Position numbers and translations under genes: made by a program. Positions 1 through 11,140 of a stretch of DNA of 64,000 nt are shown one piece after another. The DNA is taken from the NCBI GenBank assembly GCA_050084985.1, contig JBITNC010000001.1, positions 195,858,001-195,922,000 on the forward strand, written 5' to 3'. How positions within the stretch are numbered: the first letter of the stretch is position 1; every line of letters begins with the position of its first letter. The stretch is from Nageia nagi. Taxonomy: Eukaryota > Pinophyta. The notes beneath the pieces were generated by a model. The model was not told where the DNA came from. It worked only from the letters and a program-made list of their open reading frames with translations, and made no database searches.

Positions 1-735
1 GACTAATTTTTAACCAATAATTTGAAATATTTGAACCTATCAAAGGTTTGATCCTTGTGCTCTAGAAGATAGCCACATGTAATCCTACTAAAGTCATCAA
101 TAAAGGTCAAGACATAAGACACTCCTTTGAGTGGCTTAATTAGAAATGAATCAATCAAATCTAAATGTACAAGTTGAATAGGTTGAGTTTTCCTATTGGC
201 CTTATCTTTTAGAAATTTCTATTGATTCATTTTGCCTAGGGTGCACTTCTCACAAAGGTCAATTGTAGATGATATCATAGGGAAACCTTTCACAAGTTCT
301 TGATCTTTCATAACTTGAATGTTATTATAGTTAAGGTGATCTAATCAATGGTGCAAAATATTTTCTCTAGAGAAAACATTTGTAGCAAGACATATCTATT
401 TTAAGGATTGATCCATAATGTAGAGGTCATCTTTCACTTAACCTTTCACTAAAGTGGCAAGTCCCTTTTTCATGTACTAAGAGTGTGACTTAAACTTGAA
501 AGAGTAACCTTTCCTTGCAACCTAAATTATGAAAATAATGTTCATAGTTAGTTTAGGCACATAAAGTATGTTCTTAAGAACCTTTTCTTATATTAACACA
601 CTGCCAATACCTTGAACTTCAAGAACTGTATTATCACTTATCACAATTGCATCTTTTCTATACTTATGAAAATTTTCAAACTTAGTCTTTTCAAAACACA
701 TGTGATTAGTGCATCTAGTATCAATAATCCAATCA
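1..735 (-). pseudogene. pol: copia pol: protease, pre-integrase, integrase start
   Basis: Read leftward on the minus strand, a protease-like segment near 720-600 shows W-I-I-D-T-R-C-T-N-H, where the retroviral-type active site D-S/T-G has lost its glycine. A pre-integrase zinc region follows (CEKC-like pieces near 250). The integrase core then begins with LVHLDL near 180 and FIDDFSR near 100, giving two of its acidic landmarks. The remainder is off the window. Several stops interrupt the frame. Integrase would join element cDNA to host DNA. Confidence 0.78.
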
Positions 736-839
736 TTTGAAAAGGTATGAGACTTGGAGTAAAAAGCAACAACATAAAAAAAAATCTTTTATTAGATTTG
801 TTTGATTTTGTAGATTCTTTATCACCTTGATCTTTCTTT

Positions 840-1728
840 TTCTTGAAGCAATCAGCTTCCTTGTGGCCATAAATGCCATAAAAATTACAATTTCCATCTT
901 TTCCATTATTTTTTTTGTAGAAATTAGCTTTCTAATGACCATATATATCATATAAATTACAATTGCAATCAAATTTGGATTTGGATTTTATTATCTTATC
1001 AGGGTCATAATGCTTCTTATTTCCACCTTACTATAAGTTCTTTTTGAAATCATAAGAACCCTTCTTTTGGTTATGGCCCTTATTTTTGAAGTAAGGTTTC
1101 ATTGGTCCTAGTGCCATAGAATGTTCCTTATGATTTAGGTTCAACACTTTATTGTTATGTTTTTCCTAATGTTTCAAGAGAAACCTTGACAAATTTTCCA
1201 TGGATAACACTTCTTTTTCATCATTAAGCCTTGTTTCAATAATAGTCACAAAGTGACTAAATTTAGTAGAGCAATTTTAAAGGATGATTAATGGAAGAAA
1301 CTCATCATTGATCTAATTGAAATCACACCCCACAATATAGGTCCTAAGATCAATCACCTTATTCAAATTTATTGCCCCACTTCATTTTTCTCTTGACATG
1401 ATTATAGTAACTTCTAAAGAATGGTGAACCTTCTAGAGATTTTGGTGTTGAGGTAGATACTCTTTAGTTTATTCCAAGCTTTCTTTGTAGAGTTTGAAGA
1501 AGATATCATGATGATGATTTCATATGAAAGAGCATGATATATCATAGAATTTTTTAAATCATTTTTTGTATTATAAGCTTCAAGTTCCTTCTCCCTTGAT
1601 GGAGCAACTTGGTTTTCACTAACAATCATCCAAAGTTTCTATGCTTGAAGTTTTGATTTCATTCTAGGTTTCCAAATACCATAGTTAGAACCATATAGGA
1701 TATGCTTAGGTGCAAAAGAGTTTCCCAT
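840..1728 (-). pseudogene. gag: copia gag with double zinc knuckle, decayed
   Basis: The start is the ATG at 1728-1726, chosen because the first residues align with the gag starts at 44169 and 58944. The copia gag core (UBN2-like) is readable at 1629-1414 with motifs EKELEAYNTKN and KKAWNKLKSIYL. Near 970-840 the frame shows two successive CCHC-like knuckles, each C-N-x-Y, then GH, where the second cysteine has become tyrosine. The plus-strand copies show only one knuckle. Stops and shifts occur throughout. Gag would form the virus-like particle and bind element RNA. Confidence 0.8.
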
Positions 1729-2119
1729 TATTACAAAATAATATGAAGGTGATAAAAAATGTAAGCATACATATTGAATTTAAAATATTAATCATACAAA
1801 TACATGTGTGAACTAATCAATAAATCTAATGCTTAAATTGTTAATAAGAATAATAATCATTCATCCAACATTTTACATCACCAATTATAATTTTAAAGAG
1901 GGAAGAATTGAGGCTTGTTTTATTCTATAAAATTAGGCCTTTACCTATATACCCTCAAGGAGCCTAGGTATTACAAATCCTCAACCATTTCATCTTGGGT
2001 AGAAACATACTCTTACAAGGAGAAGTACTAGCTATTTGCCAAGATTGTGATATGTGTTGGATTGGACAAATTATTATCTTGATTAAGTTTTAAATTTTTC
2101 TCTTAGGTTATCAAGCTAA

Positions 2120-2330
2120 TATTTGAATAGATGGGTGAACATGTGGTATCACTACACATATGCCTATTCACCTATATGGAGTTAAATCTAGAACAAAGAA
2201 CTCAGGGGTAATTAAGAAGCATGGAATTTTCATCTCTTGGATCATTAGACTAAAAAGTCTCAAGTTTGCCTTGTCCTCACCTCATGGCTCTCCAAACAAG
2301 TCATGTTGCAAAATAAACATGCCAATGTGT
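2120..2330 (-). other. conserved copia leader block
   Basis: On the minus strand this begins near TTGCAACATGACTTGTTTGG and ends near GTGATACCACATGTTCACC. It aligns with 43540-43730 and 57755-57945 on the plus strand. In the two plus copies the block is an open frame of 60 codons, but here that frame is broken. The conservation may reflect RNA function such as packaging or dimerisation rather than coding; that is inference. Confidence 0.6.
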
Positions 2331-3389
2331 TTATTTTAGGAAAAATATTTTCAATTTTTACTTACTTTGTAGAAAAAGTAAATGTACGTAACAAATAAAT
2401 TACTTTAAAATGAAAAACTTCATCCAAATCATCCATAAGTATGAGCCTAAGAGTTCAATAGGTTTTGTTGCAACCCCTAATGGATCTCTTTGCAAATGTT
2501 CATTAATTTTAAGTAACAAAAAAATGAGGAAATGCTCCTCCTTGTTACTTAAACATTGTACTTTAAAAAAATAATTTCTTATTTGTAATTTATCATCAAT
2601 AAATTCAAAGCCAAGAAATATTTAAGATAAATTTTAGTTAACCACATGTATGCTCAATCATGCATTAGGATAAAACATTAATCCATGCATTCATAAAATT
2701 ACATTTAAGAGAACTTTTATCCAACCACATGTGTGCTCAATCATTCATTAGGACAAAACATTAATACATGCATTCATAAAATTTTCTTAAGTAAATAAAT
2801 TCCTCCCTTTTTTTCTTAAATTTATGATTAATAAAGTCCCTTATTATAATTTGTACTAACATAAAATTATAAGTTAGCAAATAAAGAAATATTAGCCATT
2901 ACTTAAAAACATTACTCATATTGAATTAAAAAATTAGCATAAAAACAAATGATTTAAAGCTTTAAATTCCAAGTAATGCAACCTTTAGCTCATACTATAA
3001 AAATCCATACCTTCCTTTAAATTTTAAAGGATAAAATCATTTCCTTTTTAAAAATAGGAAGATTCCTTTACCAAAAATTTAAAATTAGCTCATAGAAATT
3101 TTAAAAAAGATGCCAAAAAAAAGCTCATAATAATGCAAAAAACTCCTCTTTTTTTAAAATAGCAACTTTTTGTAAAAAATTACCTTGGTTTTTTAAAAAA
3201 TGTGCCCCTTTTTCTATATATATATTTTTAAACAATAGTAAATTTTATATATTTTTAGTGTTTTTATTATAGTAGAATGGTCTTTAGAGGAGGAGGAGAG
3301 GTGAGTGGTAGTGGTGGGAGGTTCTTGGAGGCAAGCAGTAGTGGTGAGAGGCACCCAAAGGTGATAGAAAGTAGTGGGAGATAAGTTGT

Positions 3390-3625
3390 TTTGAGGGTAA
3401 GGGAGGTGGTTCATATGCCCATTCAAGGAGGGGTTGCATGCCCTCTCCAAAGGAGAGGCCTCACCCTTTCAAGGTTGCCTGCCCACTCTTGTAGGGGCCA
3501 TGCCCTTTTAAGGTCATGTGTCCTTCTAGGGTTGCACATGCCCACTTCCATAGGAGGGGCCACATGCCCTTTCAAGGCTATGCATGACCACTCCCATAGG
3601 AGGGGCTGTGTGCCCTCAAAATTTG
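3390..3625. repeat. GC-rich degenerate minisatellite in copia leader
   Basis: A stretch far richer in G and C than its surroundings, with recurring pieces such as CCATAGGAGGGGC (near 3548 and 3595), CATGCCC and TTTCAAGG. Unit length is about 47-55 bp and imperfect. Frames of about 100 codons cross it on both strands, but they look like by-products of low stop density, not genes. I do not see this block in the other copia leaders. Confidence 0.6.
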
Positions 3626-4164
3626 TTTTTTTTTTTAATATATATGTAAAAAAAGTTTTTTTATTTAAAAAAAATCTATATTTTAAATTAAAAAAAATTT
3701 GAATTTTTAATAATAAAAAATATAGAAAAAAAATTTGATATCCATATTTAATATATAGATTTGCATTCAATCTTACAATTTAAATGCTCTACCTTTTGTA
3801 ATAATATATTTAAAAAAAAAAAAAGATTGGTACACTACATATTAGTGTAAGAAAAATTGCATATGTAAAAAGGTTCATAAAAAAATTTGTAACATATTAT
3901 TGCTATATCTAAGTAAATATAATTAAAAATTGCAACTAACAACATAGTGTTAGTGAAATAAAATTCATAGCAATAATCATGTAGCAAAATTTTAAGATTG
4001 AACTACCACACACAAAATATGTTACTATATAAAAAATAATCCCAAATCAATAAGGAGAGCTATTATACCTTAAAGTTGGTTTAACCTCACAAGAATGTAG
4101 AATCATAGATGGAGGAAGGAATGAAATGGACCTTCTAAGATGTTTAAGAGGAACCTCCAACCTT

Positions 4165-4176
4165 GCTATGATACTA
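4165..4176 (-). other. primer binding site, initiator-Met tRNA type
   Basis: On the minus strand this reads TAGTATCATAGC, a decayed form of the usual plant copia site TGGTATCAGAGC. It sits two bases downstream of the LTR end. The TGG-to-TAG change fits the general decay pattern. Confidence 0.75.
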
Positions 4177-4452
4177 CGTGATGAAATTAACCCTTTTTGA
4201 ATTAATTCCTAGTCTACTAATATCTCAAGAAGGCACTCACAACATCAACACAATAGCATAATAACATAAGCCAATCTCATAAAGAATACAAGATATAAAG
4301 TGGTTCCTCCATCCTTGGGAGTACATCCACTAACCAAGATCTTCTTATTCTCAAGGACCTCTCTTACAAAATCTATTCCTATCTATCCAAAACCTAAACC
4401 TATAGCATGACTCTTCCTCAAAACTAATTACAAAGAAAGAGGGGTACACCTC

Positions 4453-4460
4453 TATTTATA
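4453..4460 (-). promoter_or_regulatory. LTR TATA box
   Basis: TATAAATA on the minus strand, followed by an AGAGG run, at the same relative place as TATAAATA-AGG in the other copia LTRs. It is the likely Pol II promoter of the element. Confidence 0.65.
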
Positions 4461-4529
4461 AGATGAAACCCAGTCTTTAGCCTACCTTTTACCCAAGGGT
4501 AAGGTTAAATATTTTTCTATTTTTATTCC

Positions 4530-4570
4530 CTTAATTCTTTAAGGTATATAAATATACTTTAAGAATTAAG
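4530..4570. repeat. U3 inverted repeat (about 19-bp arms)
   Basis: The arms CTTAATTCTTTAAGGTATAT and ATATACTTTAAGAATTAAG are complementary apart from a one-base bulge and one mismatch, with a two-base centre. The other copia LTRs hold an inverted repeat at the same place with different arm sequence (for example 54855-54889). Confidence 0.75.
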
Positions 4571-4623
4571 TGAATTTACATTAAAGAAAAATATTATGCA
4601 ATATTATATTACAAATTATAACA

Positions 4624-4965
4624 CTGAAGCTAGGTATATTTCAATTATAAGTGCATCAACATAAGGATTGCAGTTGATAAAGGTGCTAAAGGAGATTTGA
4701 GAGGAGAAAAAGGAAGCAAAATTAATTTTTTATCATATCCAAAGTACCATAAAGTTAATAGAAAACCCTATCCATCATTCTAGAATGAAAACATTTATTT
4801 GAAGACTCATTTTATCCATGATTTGTTGGAGAAAGGTCTAGTTACATTGAGGTATTGTTTAACCCAAGACCAAGTGGTGGGTATATTTACCAAAGATATA
4901 GATAAACCTCAAATTTTTTATTGATAAGAGACATGATTATTGACCCTATTACCATGAATAGGGAG
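4624..4965 (+). pseudogene. copia RNase H C-terminus (insertion host)
   Basis: Plus-strand remnant opening with a TEA-x-YIS motif, then a KLIENPIHHSR-like stretch, SMICWR/FIHDLLEKG and a VTLRYC-TQDQV-IFTK-like end. This is the standard order of the copia RNase H C-terminus. The minus-strand copia element (1-4623) inserted directly upstream and cut the domain. It is decayed and frame-shifted. The sequence differs from the RNase H of the other copia elements in the window, so it is a different lineage. Confidence 0.72.
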
Positions 4966-5464
4966 TATGAATAATTTATTTCAATGTATGATAACAATTT
5001 AATTGCAATTAAAACTCCCAAGTTGATGCTTACTACTTTACCTTTCATATTGCAATTTGAGAACCAGCTCCTTGCAAATCATTTGTGAGACCAACCTACT
5101 AACTATCTAAATGTCCTATTGGATAATTATTAGTATTACATTTAAAATAAAAAACTTTATCTCTTCATTTTTCCTTCATGAAGTAGAATGTAAACCGATC
5201 AAATAGGTGATTTATGGCCTATTGAATGTATATAACTTCCATTTCAATACATTATAGTTGTTGGAGTGTATTCTTTATAATAATATGCAATTTTGTTAAG
5301 TTTTCATAAGTTTTTCAACTTATATTATTTAATTCATTTTATCTTTGAGTCGCAAAATTGATTTGAGCATTAGATTTCTTATGTAATTCATTTTTATTTG
5401 TATTAACTTACTTCATGGGATAATGCAAATAAAATTAAAATTGGAATGTAAGGCCAGGAAGTAG
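4966..5464. other. AT-rich stretch, no gene seen
   Basis: Probably the 3' untranslated end or LTR of the copia remnant just upstream, joined to the truncated gypsy pol that follows. I see no PPT or LTR boundary that I can defend and no coding frame. Confidence 0.4.
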
Positions 5465-7760
5465 TGATTATACCAACTGAATCCTAACATTAAACATAAA
5501 TTGAAAGAGATAATTGATAGGATGATCAAATATGAGATTATTTCCCCCATACATAATACCGATTGGTTCATCCCTATGGTTGTATAGAAAAAAAAAGTGG
5601 TGACATTAGGATATCCATTAGTTTTTCAGGAACTTAATAAATTATGCAAGCATGATCCATTCCCTACACCTTTTATTAAGGAATTATTATAAAATATGTC
5701 CATATAATAAATCTAATCTTTTATATATGAATTATTAAGCTACCATTAGGTATAAATCATTAAAGACGATTGGCCAAAAATTACATTCATGATTGAGTGA
5801 GGATCATATATGTATAATGTAATACCCTTTGGACTCAAGCATGCACCTATAGGTTCAACTAATATAATGGTAAATGCTTTTAAATATTTTATCCATGGTT
5901 TCCTCAAATTATATTTGGATTATTGGATAGTTTTTGGGCTACTAAATAACCATGCTCAAGTATTATGTCTAATGTTTGAAAAATGTTACTATTTATAAAT
6001 CACCCACAACCTAAAGAAACATGTGTTTACTAATCATCATGGGGTATTAATAGGATATATAATCTATAAATAAGGAGTAATGGTTATTCCATTGAAGGTA
6101 GCAACCTTATTGAACATTCCATTTCCATGAACCATAAAAGAGGGCAAAAGGTTCCTAGGATCTACTGGCTATTATCATAAATTCATTAAAGACTATGTTA
6201 TATTAGCTACCACTATTAATGAATTTACTAAAAAGAAATGTATATTTTACTAGTCATTATAATGTCAAGATAATTTTAAGCTACTTAAAGAAAAATTATT
6301 GAAATCATCCACCCTTATATTTCTTGATTAAATAAAATAATTTTATATTCACATAGATGCTAGTATTATCGCTATAGGAGCATTCTAGATCAACTTGATG
6401 AAGGAAATATATATCACTATATATGTTTCATTAATTGAAATATGGCCATAGTAGAGAAAAAATACATAATTATTGAACAAGAAGCCTTAGCTATGATCTA
6501 CATGTTATGAAAGTTTCATCACTATTTACTAGCAAGGATTTTTGTATTTTTTACCTACCATGAGGGACTTTGTTACCTTTTAAATAAACCTATAATTCGA
6601 TGATGAATATTTTCATGGTTACTGCTATTTCAATAATTTCAATTCAAAATTATAGTAAAATCAAGGAATATAAATAATTTTCAAGATATGTTATCTAAGA
6701 TCAAGATAAGGGAAACTTTTAAAATAGATGATGATTTACTTGGTGCTCAACTATTCAAGATCCAATTTGCACCAAAAGAACTAGAGGAAATTGTGGTCTT
6801 TTTAAAATCAAGATAATTATCGAAAGGATTTAAAACTAAAGAAATATAAGAACTACTAATTTGCTTGATGACCTATACCATTATCACCAATGAATTGTAC
6901 TAAATAGGAATGGAAAAAGTTATCAAAAGAGTCAATCTCCTGTATAAATAAGAGGATATTTTCATAGAGGAATATTAAAGAGTCATTGAAGGTCATTTTA
7001 ATGGTGAGTATATCAATAAGAAGATAATGCAATCCAAACTCTAGTGGACCATATTAAACTAATATTACTTAACATTCAATATAAATTTTAATGTTTACTA
7101 ATTAATTTAATGATCTTTGGTAAGGGATGAGTTATCTTTACAACTAGTATGGTGAAATGGAGCTCACTACTTTATTATATGAATTGAATATCTAACAAGA
7201 TGGGAAAAAGAAGTACCTACTAAATATTGCACTCCCCATAAAATAGTAAAATTTATATACAAAAATGTAATAAATCAATATGAATGCCTTAAAGAAATTA
7301 TTAATGACTAACGTACACACTTTATCAACCTAACAATTAAGGAAATATTAATGAAATTCCTAATTAAACATGGCATAAGCTCATCATATCATCCTTAAGA
7401 AAATGGGATCATTGAATACTTAAATAAAAATACTAGAAAGGACCTTAAAGAAAATTATAATGATAGGAAGCTCAGACTGGGAAGATAAAATACTAGCCAT
7501 TTTATGGGCCTATTGAACTTCCTACAAATGAGTTACTAAGAAAACCCTTTTGAACTAGTATACGAAATAGAGGCCACTCAACCAATGGATTTTCAAGTAC
7601 CCCCCTAATATTTGCTATAGAAACCTATCTATATGATCAAGAATCATTAAAAAAGAGATTGTTGGAGCTAGATAGGTTACATGAAAAATGATTAAAAATA
7701 TATACCACTCGTATTGAAGATTATAAATAAACTATCCTCACTATGAAAAATTTATATATT
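5465..7760 (+). pseudogene. pol: Ty3/gypsy pol remnant: RT, RNase H, integrase
   Basis: RT starts near 5480 with a KLKEIIDRMIKYEIISP-like entry, then ELNKLCKHDPFPTPF. The palm segment is readable at 5810-5998 (VIPFGLKHAP, YLDYWIVF, where the catalytic Y-L-D-D now reads YLDY). RNase H follows (IDAS near 6350, EQEALAMIY near 6480). Integrase pieces lie at about 6960-7640 (SSYHP-ENGIIE near 7380, FELVYEIEATQP near 7550). No gag and no 5' LTR are visible upstream, so it is truncated. It hosts the outer element that inserted at 8147. Many stops. The lineage within gypsy is not certain. Confidence 0.78.
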
Positions 7761-8147
7761 AGGTTAGTTAAATGATTTATTTTGATAGGTACAATTTAGA
7801 ATTAGATAGATTAAATTACCAACAAAGTTCAAATTCATTATTCAACAAATTTGAATACCAAATTATTGAATAGCTCATCTACAAAACTACTAACTAGTCC
7901 TAAATTGGAAAATCATAGTCATGAGAGGGCTATTGGTATCCAAAAAGAGTATCGATAATTTTATCCCTAGTACATGACTAGTAAAAATTAAAGGCTCAAA
8001 ATAAAATATTAATTGATTAAAAATATTAAAAGCTTAAGAATAAAAAAAAATTATCAATAAATGAAACAAGATTTGATGAATTTGATCAAATTCCTATTAT
8101 AATTCAAGCCCAATAACAAATATAGGCAATAAAATTTTATTACATAG
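7761..8147. other. A-rich tail after gypsy pol, no gene seen
   Basis: Continuation of the host sequence from the decayed integrase end to the insertion site of the outer gypsy element. No recognised feature. Confidence 0.4.
8143..8147. repeat. target site duplication, left copy (CATAG)
   Basis: CATAG lies directly before the 5' LTR at 8148. The same five bases follow the 3' LTR at 53581-53585. The exact match over 45 kb ties the two LTRs to one insertion event. Confidence 0.85.
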
Positions 8148-8865
8148 TGTTAAAAACTAAAAAGGAATTTTCATTTAATTAAGATACATTTTTAAATAAT
8201 TGAAATAATTTATTAAATAAATGCTCGTTTCCATGTGCACTCTCATATACCTTTATGTTTTGTGGTAATAGGTTGACTCAACATCATAATAAGCCTAAGA
8301 AGGAGACTTATCACTAGACCTATTGCTTTTAAAGGTGGAAGGGTTGTGTATGATCAATGATATGACATGATATGACATAATCATGATTCCTTGATAGGTG
8401 GTAACATACTTGTTTTAATATTGACTAATGTTTTTAAATATCACCTATCATATTTGGATTTTGTTATACTTTGAGCTTTGCATTCATGTGATATTTTATC
8501 TCTTCATGATCGAGATTTTGTACATCAAAGGTAGGAAAATGATATAGAGTGAAAAGGTGAAGCATTTTAGAATAGTAACTATGTAATATCATTAGGTTTT
8601 TAGAATTTCCATTGGGTTGAGGTCAAATTGGTGGCTCTATATTTTGGGAAAGCTCATTGTTCATCGTCTTTCAATTAAATTTCACCTTTTTTTGTTGCCA
8701 TAAGGAAAGTATAGGTTTGTATCTTACATTAATCCAATTTTGATAGGTTAAGGTCAAGTAGATCATTGTCATATTTCATGTCATAGAGAACCTAATTTTC
8801 ATAGTTAATTGAAGAATTTAATTATTATGTAAATAACCCTAATAATTATTATTTTGGTTATAACA
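8148..8865 (+). repeat. outer gypsy 5' LTR (LTR-A), 718 bp
   Basis: Starts TGTTAAAAAC and ends TTATAACA. It aligns with 52877-53580 end to end, including the shared TCCATGTGCACTCTCATATA block and the AATAATTATTATTTTGGTTA end. Preceded by the TSD and followed two bases later by a primer-like site. Confidence 0.85.
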
Positions 8866-8867
8866 AT

Positions 8868-8876
8868 TGGTGAACC
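8868..8876 (+). other. putative primer binding site TGGTGAACC
   Basis: TGGTGAACC lies two bases after the LTR end. The same core (TGGTGAACC or TGGTGAAGC) follows the 5' LTRs at 15379 and 24221. The three-fold recurrence supports a PBS; the tRNA it pairs with is not identified. Confidence 0.6.
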
Positions 8877-8972
8877 GAAGTTGTTTTTGATATATTGTGT
8901 TATTCTTCACTAGTTACATTGAAACCCTAGGGTTTGAAATAGGACTAATCTCTCATTTCAAGTATTTTAGAA

Positions 8973-11140
8973 ATGGATACACCTATTTTTAGAGATCATG
9001 AAAATATTTAATATCCTATTGTACAAACAAAGAATACTAGAGCATGCAATAATTATGCTAATGTGCCTAGAATACAAAGAAAAAAGGGCACAAAGATTGC
9101 ACCTACATGGTGAATATGATAGCTTTTTAGAAGATTGTAGTCATGTAGATTAGAAAGAAGTAGAAAATGATCAAGAAAACCTTTATGAGTTCTTGTACAA
9201 TACCTTAGAGGTACTCACTCAAACATTTTCCATTCCATAAGGTCAAAACAAAGGAAGATGATACAAAACAAAGGAAGATGATACAATAAACTAAATATGA
9301 TATGATATTAATTACTTATAGAAAAGCTTACAAGTACTTTGAACCTTCTTGAGTCTCATTGTTACAACTTATTTTTCCTAATGCTATTCTTGAACCCTAG
9401 ATTCCAAATCAAACCCTTGGTACTACACATCTCATAAAGATGATGTTGGACCTAGCACCATTGCTATGTTACCTGATCAAAATGGTATCCTATCTTTTCT
9501 TGATCCTAGGGTTTCCATCCCATAGGGACCTATTATTTATGATGAAGAGTTTAAAGATAATATTGATGAAGAAGTCCTGATCAATGTCTCAAAAATTTTG
9601 AACCCCATAAGTCATACATCCTTGAATCCTAGATGGAAAAACCTAATCCAACAATAGCATTTGGTATGAGATTAAGACCAAGTTGGTTGGATGCAAAATT
9701 TAAAATTTGATATCTAAAAGAGAGAACTAAAGTTTTTAAAGATTAACTTATAAAATAGTACTGCTAAACCATAATATCAAATGAAACTAGTCAACAATTT
9801 GGTAAGACCTTTAGAACATGATAAAGTTCATCATTTTGGTCTATTTGTAGGTTTAGAAAAGGAAAACTACATAGATATTGGTGGACCATTACCACCCACA
9901 CTATTAGATGATGCACTATGAGAATTTCTAGAGTTAAAGAAACATGCTAACAAAAGTGTTCCATCATGAAACACATCAACATGATTGCACTTATTGTTGC
10001 AAGAGGAATTGATAACCCCTTTTTCCATTGCATATGCTAAATAAAGTATGAAAAGGAGGTAATATTTACTATGTTTGATGATCATTCTGATATTAGAGTA
10101 CATTTGTAAAGATATCACTTAAAGGCTATTTCAATTGAAAATGATGATGACTTTTTGGCTAAGATATTTTCTCTTAGCTTAAAAGTTGAATCATTCTCAT
10201 GGTTTACTAATATACCTAATGAGAGTATTACATATTTTGATGATTTTGTTAAAAATTTCTTAGATAGATATATTTTATTCATTGCATAGGAACCATATCC
10301 ATTAGACATGTATAACCTAAAATAGAAACAAGGTTAATATGTTAGTGAGTTTATTGTAGAGTGGTACAAAGTAGCCACCCAAGTTCCAATCCCTACCAAA
10401 GAAAAGAAGCATGTCCTCTTATGAGCCTTGTTTCCATCTTATAGGCATGACTTTTTATATTTCCAAGACTACCCATATGAAAAACTCATAGATGAAGTTA
10501 TCATTAAAGAGGACCATCACAAAGACTTCAATGAACCTTTATCCCATATAAAGCTAACTTTAGTCCAAACCTATGCTTCTCTTGATACACCTAGAAGGAA
10601 CCATCACCATGAATTGGAAGTCAAAATGATAGCTCATATCAACCATGATGATATAGAAGTTTGGCATCCTAAAAAATCATGTAGGAAGTATACCAAGTTT
10701 TATGAGGACATAATTGAAGTCTTGTATTCCTTAGTAGCCATGAATTTGGTCCTTTATCTACCCTTGAAAGATCTATTTTGCATTTAGCCTCAAAATTATC
10801 AAGCACACCACTTTTATAATTTCCATAAGAGAGTCATTCATGCCACAAAAAAGTGTTACCATCTCAGAAATACAAAAGTAAATTTAAATTTGACCATGAA
10901 GATTTAGATGAGGTTTTGGAGCAATACAAGTTTAAACTAGTATAGGATAATCCCATGCATTGACAAAACCAAATGTTGATGATACTCAATAATCCATTTT
11001 CATAATTAAAGAAAGAAAAACTTGATGATGATGGAAATAAGTTGCAAACTAAAAATATGAGTATCCCACAATCATAACCATAACAACATATTATACAACC
11101 ATTGAGACTAGGTATGGTCTTTGATGTTGATGGTATTTAG
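8973..11140 (+). pseudogene. gag: gypsy gag of the outer element, decayed
   Basis: The first in-frame ATG after the PBS is at 8973. The gag core is clearest at 10085-10790: ENDDDFLAKIFSLSL, then SWFTNIP, ITYFDDFVKNFLDRY, the basic stretch around VPIPTKEKKHVLL and the open segment 10428-10787 (PSYRHDFLYFQDYPYEKLI). This matches the retrotransposon gag fold order seen in plant gypsy elements. Stops (mostly TAG/TAA for Q) interrupt it. The gag tail fades out near 11140 without a recognisable protease. Minus-strand frames across 9867-10309 are shadows. Confidence 0.72.

Larger units (their letters stand above)
1729..4164 (-). other. copia leader between PBS and gag
   Basis: About 2.4 kb of AT-rich DNA between the primer site and the gag ATG, with no coding frame I can support. 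It holds two notable blocks: a conserved segment (2120-2330) shared with the two plus-strand copia leaders, and a GC-rich repetitive stretch (about 3390-3625). Such a long leader is a family trait here, since the other copies have about 2.3 and 3.6 kb. The rest is A/T homopolymer-rich sequence. Confidence 0.7.
1..4623 (-). mobile_element. Ty1/copia element, 5' part only (runs off left edge)
   Basis: Read on the minus strand the order is 5' LTR (4623-4179), primer binding site, about 2.4 kb leader, gag starting at 1728, double zinc knuckle, protease, GAG-pre-integrase and the start of the integrase core at base 1. RT, RNase H and 3' LTR must lie left of the window. It belongs to the same family as the copia elements at 41357-49295 and 54794-63351: the gag starts align (M-x-x-S/P-F then KHIL and NFGIW-like motifs) and the LTRs share U3 and TATA blocks. 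The insertion point lies in another copia RNase H (4624 onward). All frames carry stops, so it is dead. Confidence 0.88.
4179..4623 (-). repeat. copia 5' LTR (minus strand), 445 bp
   Basis: On the minus strand it starts TGTTATAATTTG at 4623 and ends CA at 4179, two bases before a tRNA-iMet-type primer site. It carries a TATA box, a TTGGGTAAAAGG motif and a long U3 inverted repeat, all also present in the plus-strand copia LTRs at 41357, 48801, 54794 and 62852. The only other LTR of this element is outside the window, so its target duplication cannot be checked. Confidence 0.85.

Noticed and set aside
3391-3770. Open frames of 103 (plus) and 115 (minus) codons overlapping each other
   Set aside because: They coincide with a GC-rich minisatellite and A/T homopolymers, lack any domain, and are absent from sister leaders.
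9867-10309. Minus-strand frames opposite the outer gag
   Set aside because: Shadows of the plus-strand gag, whose motifs are recognisable in the opposite strand.
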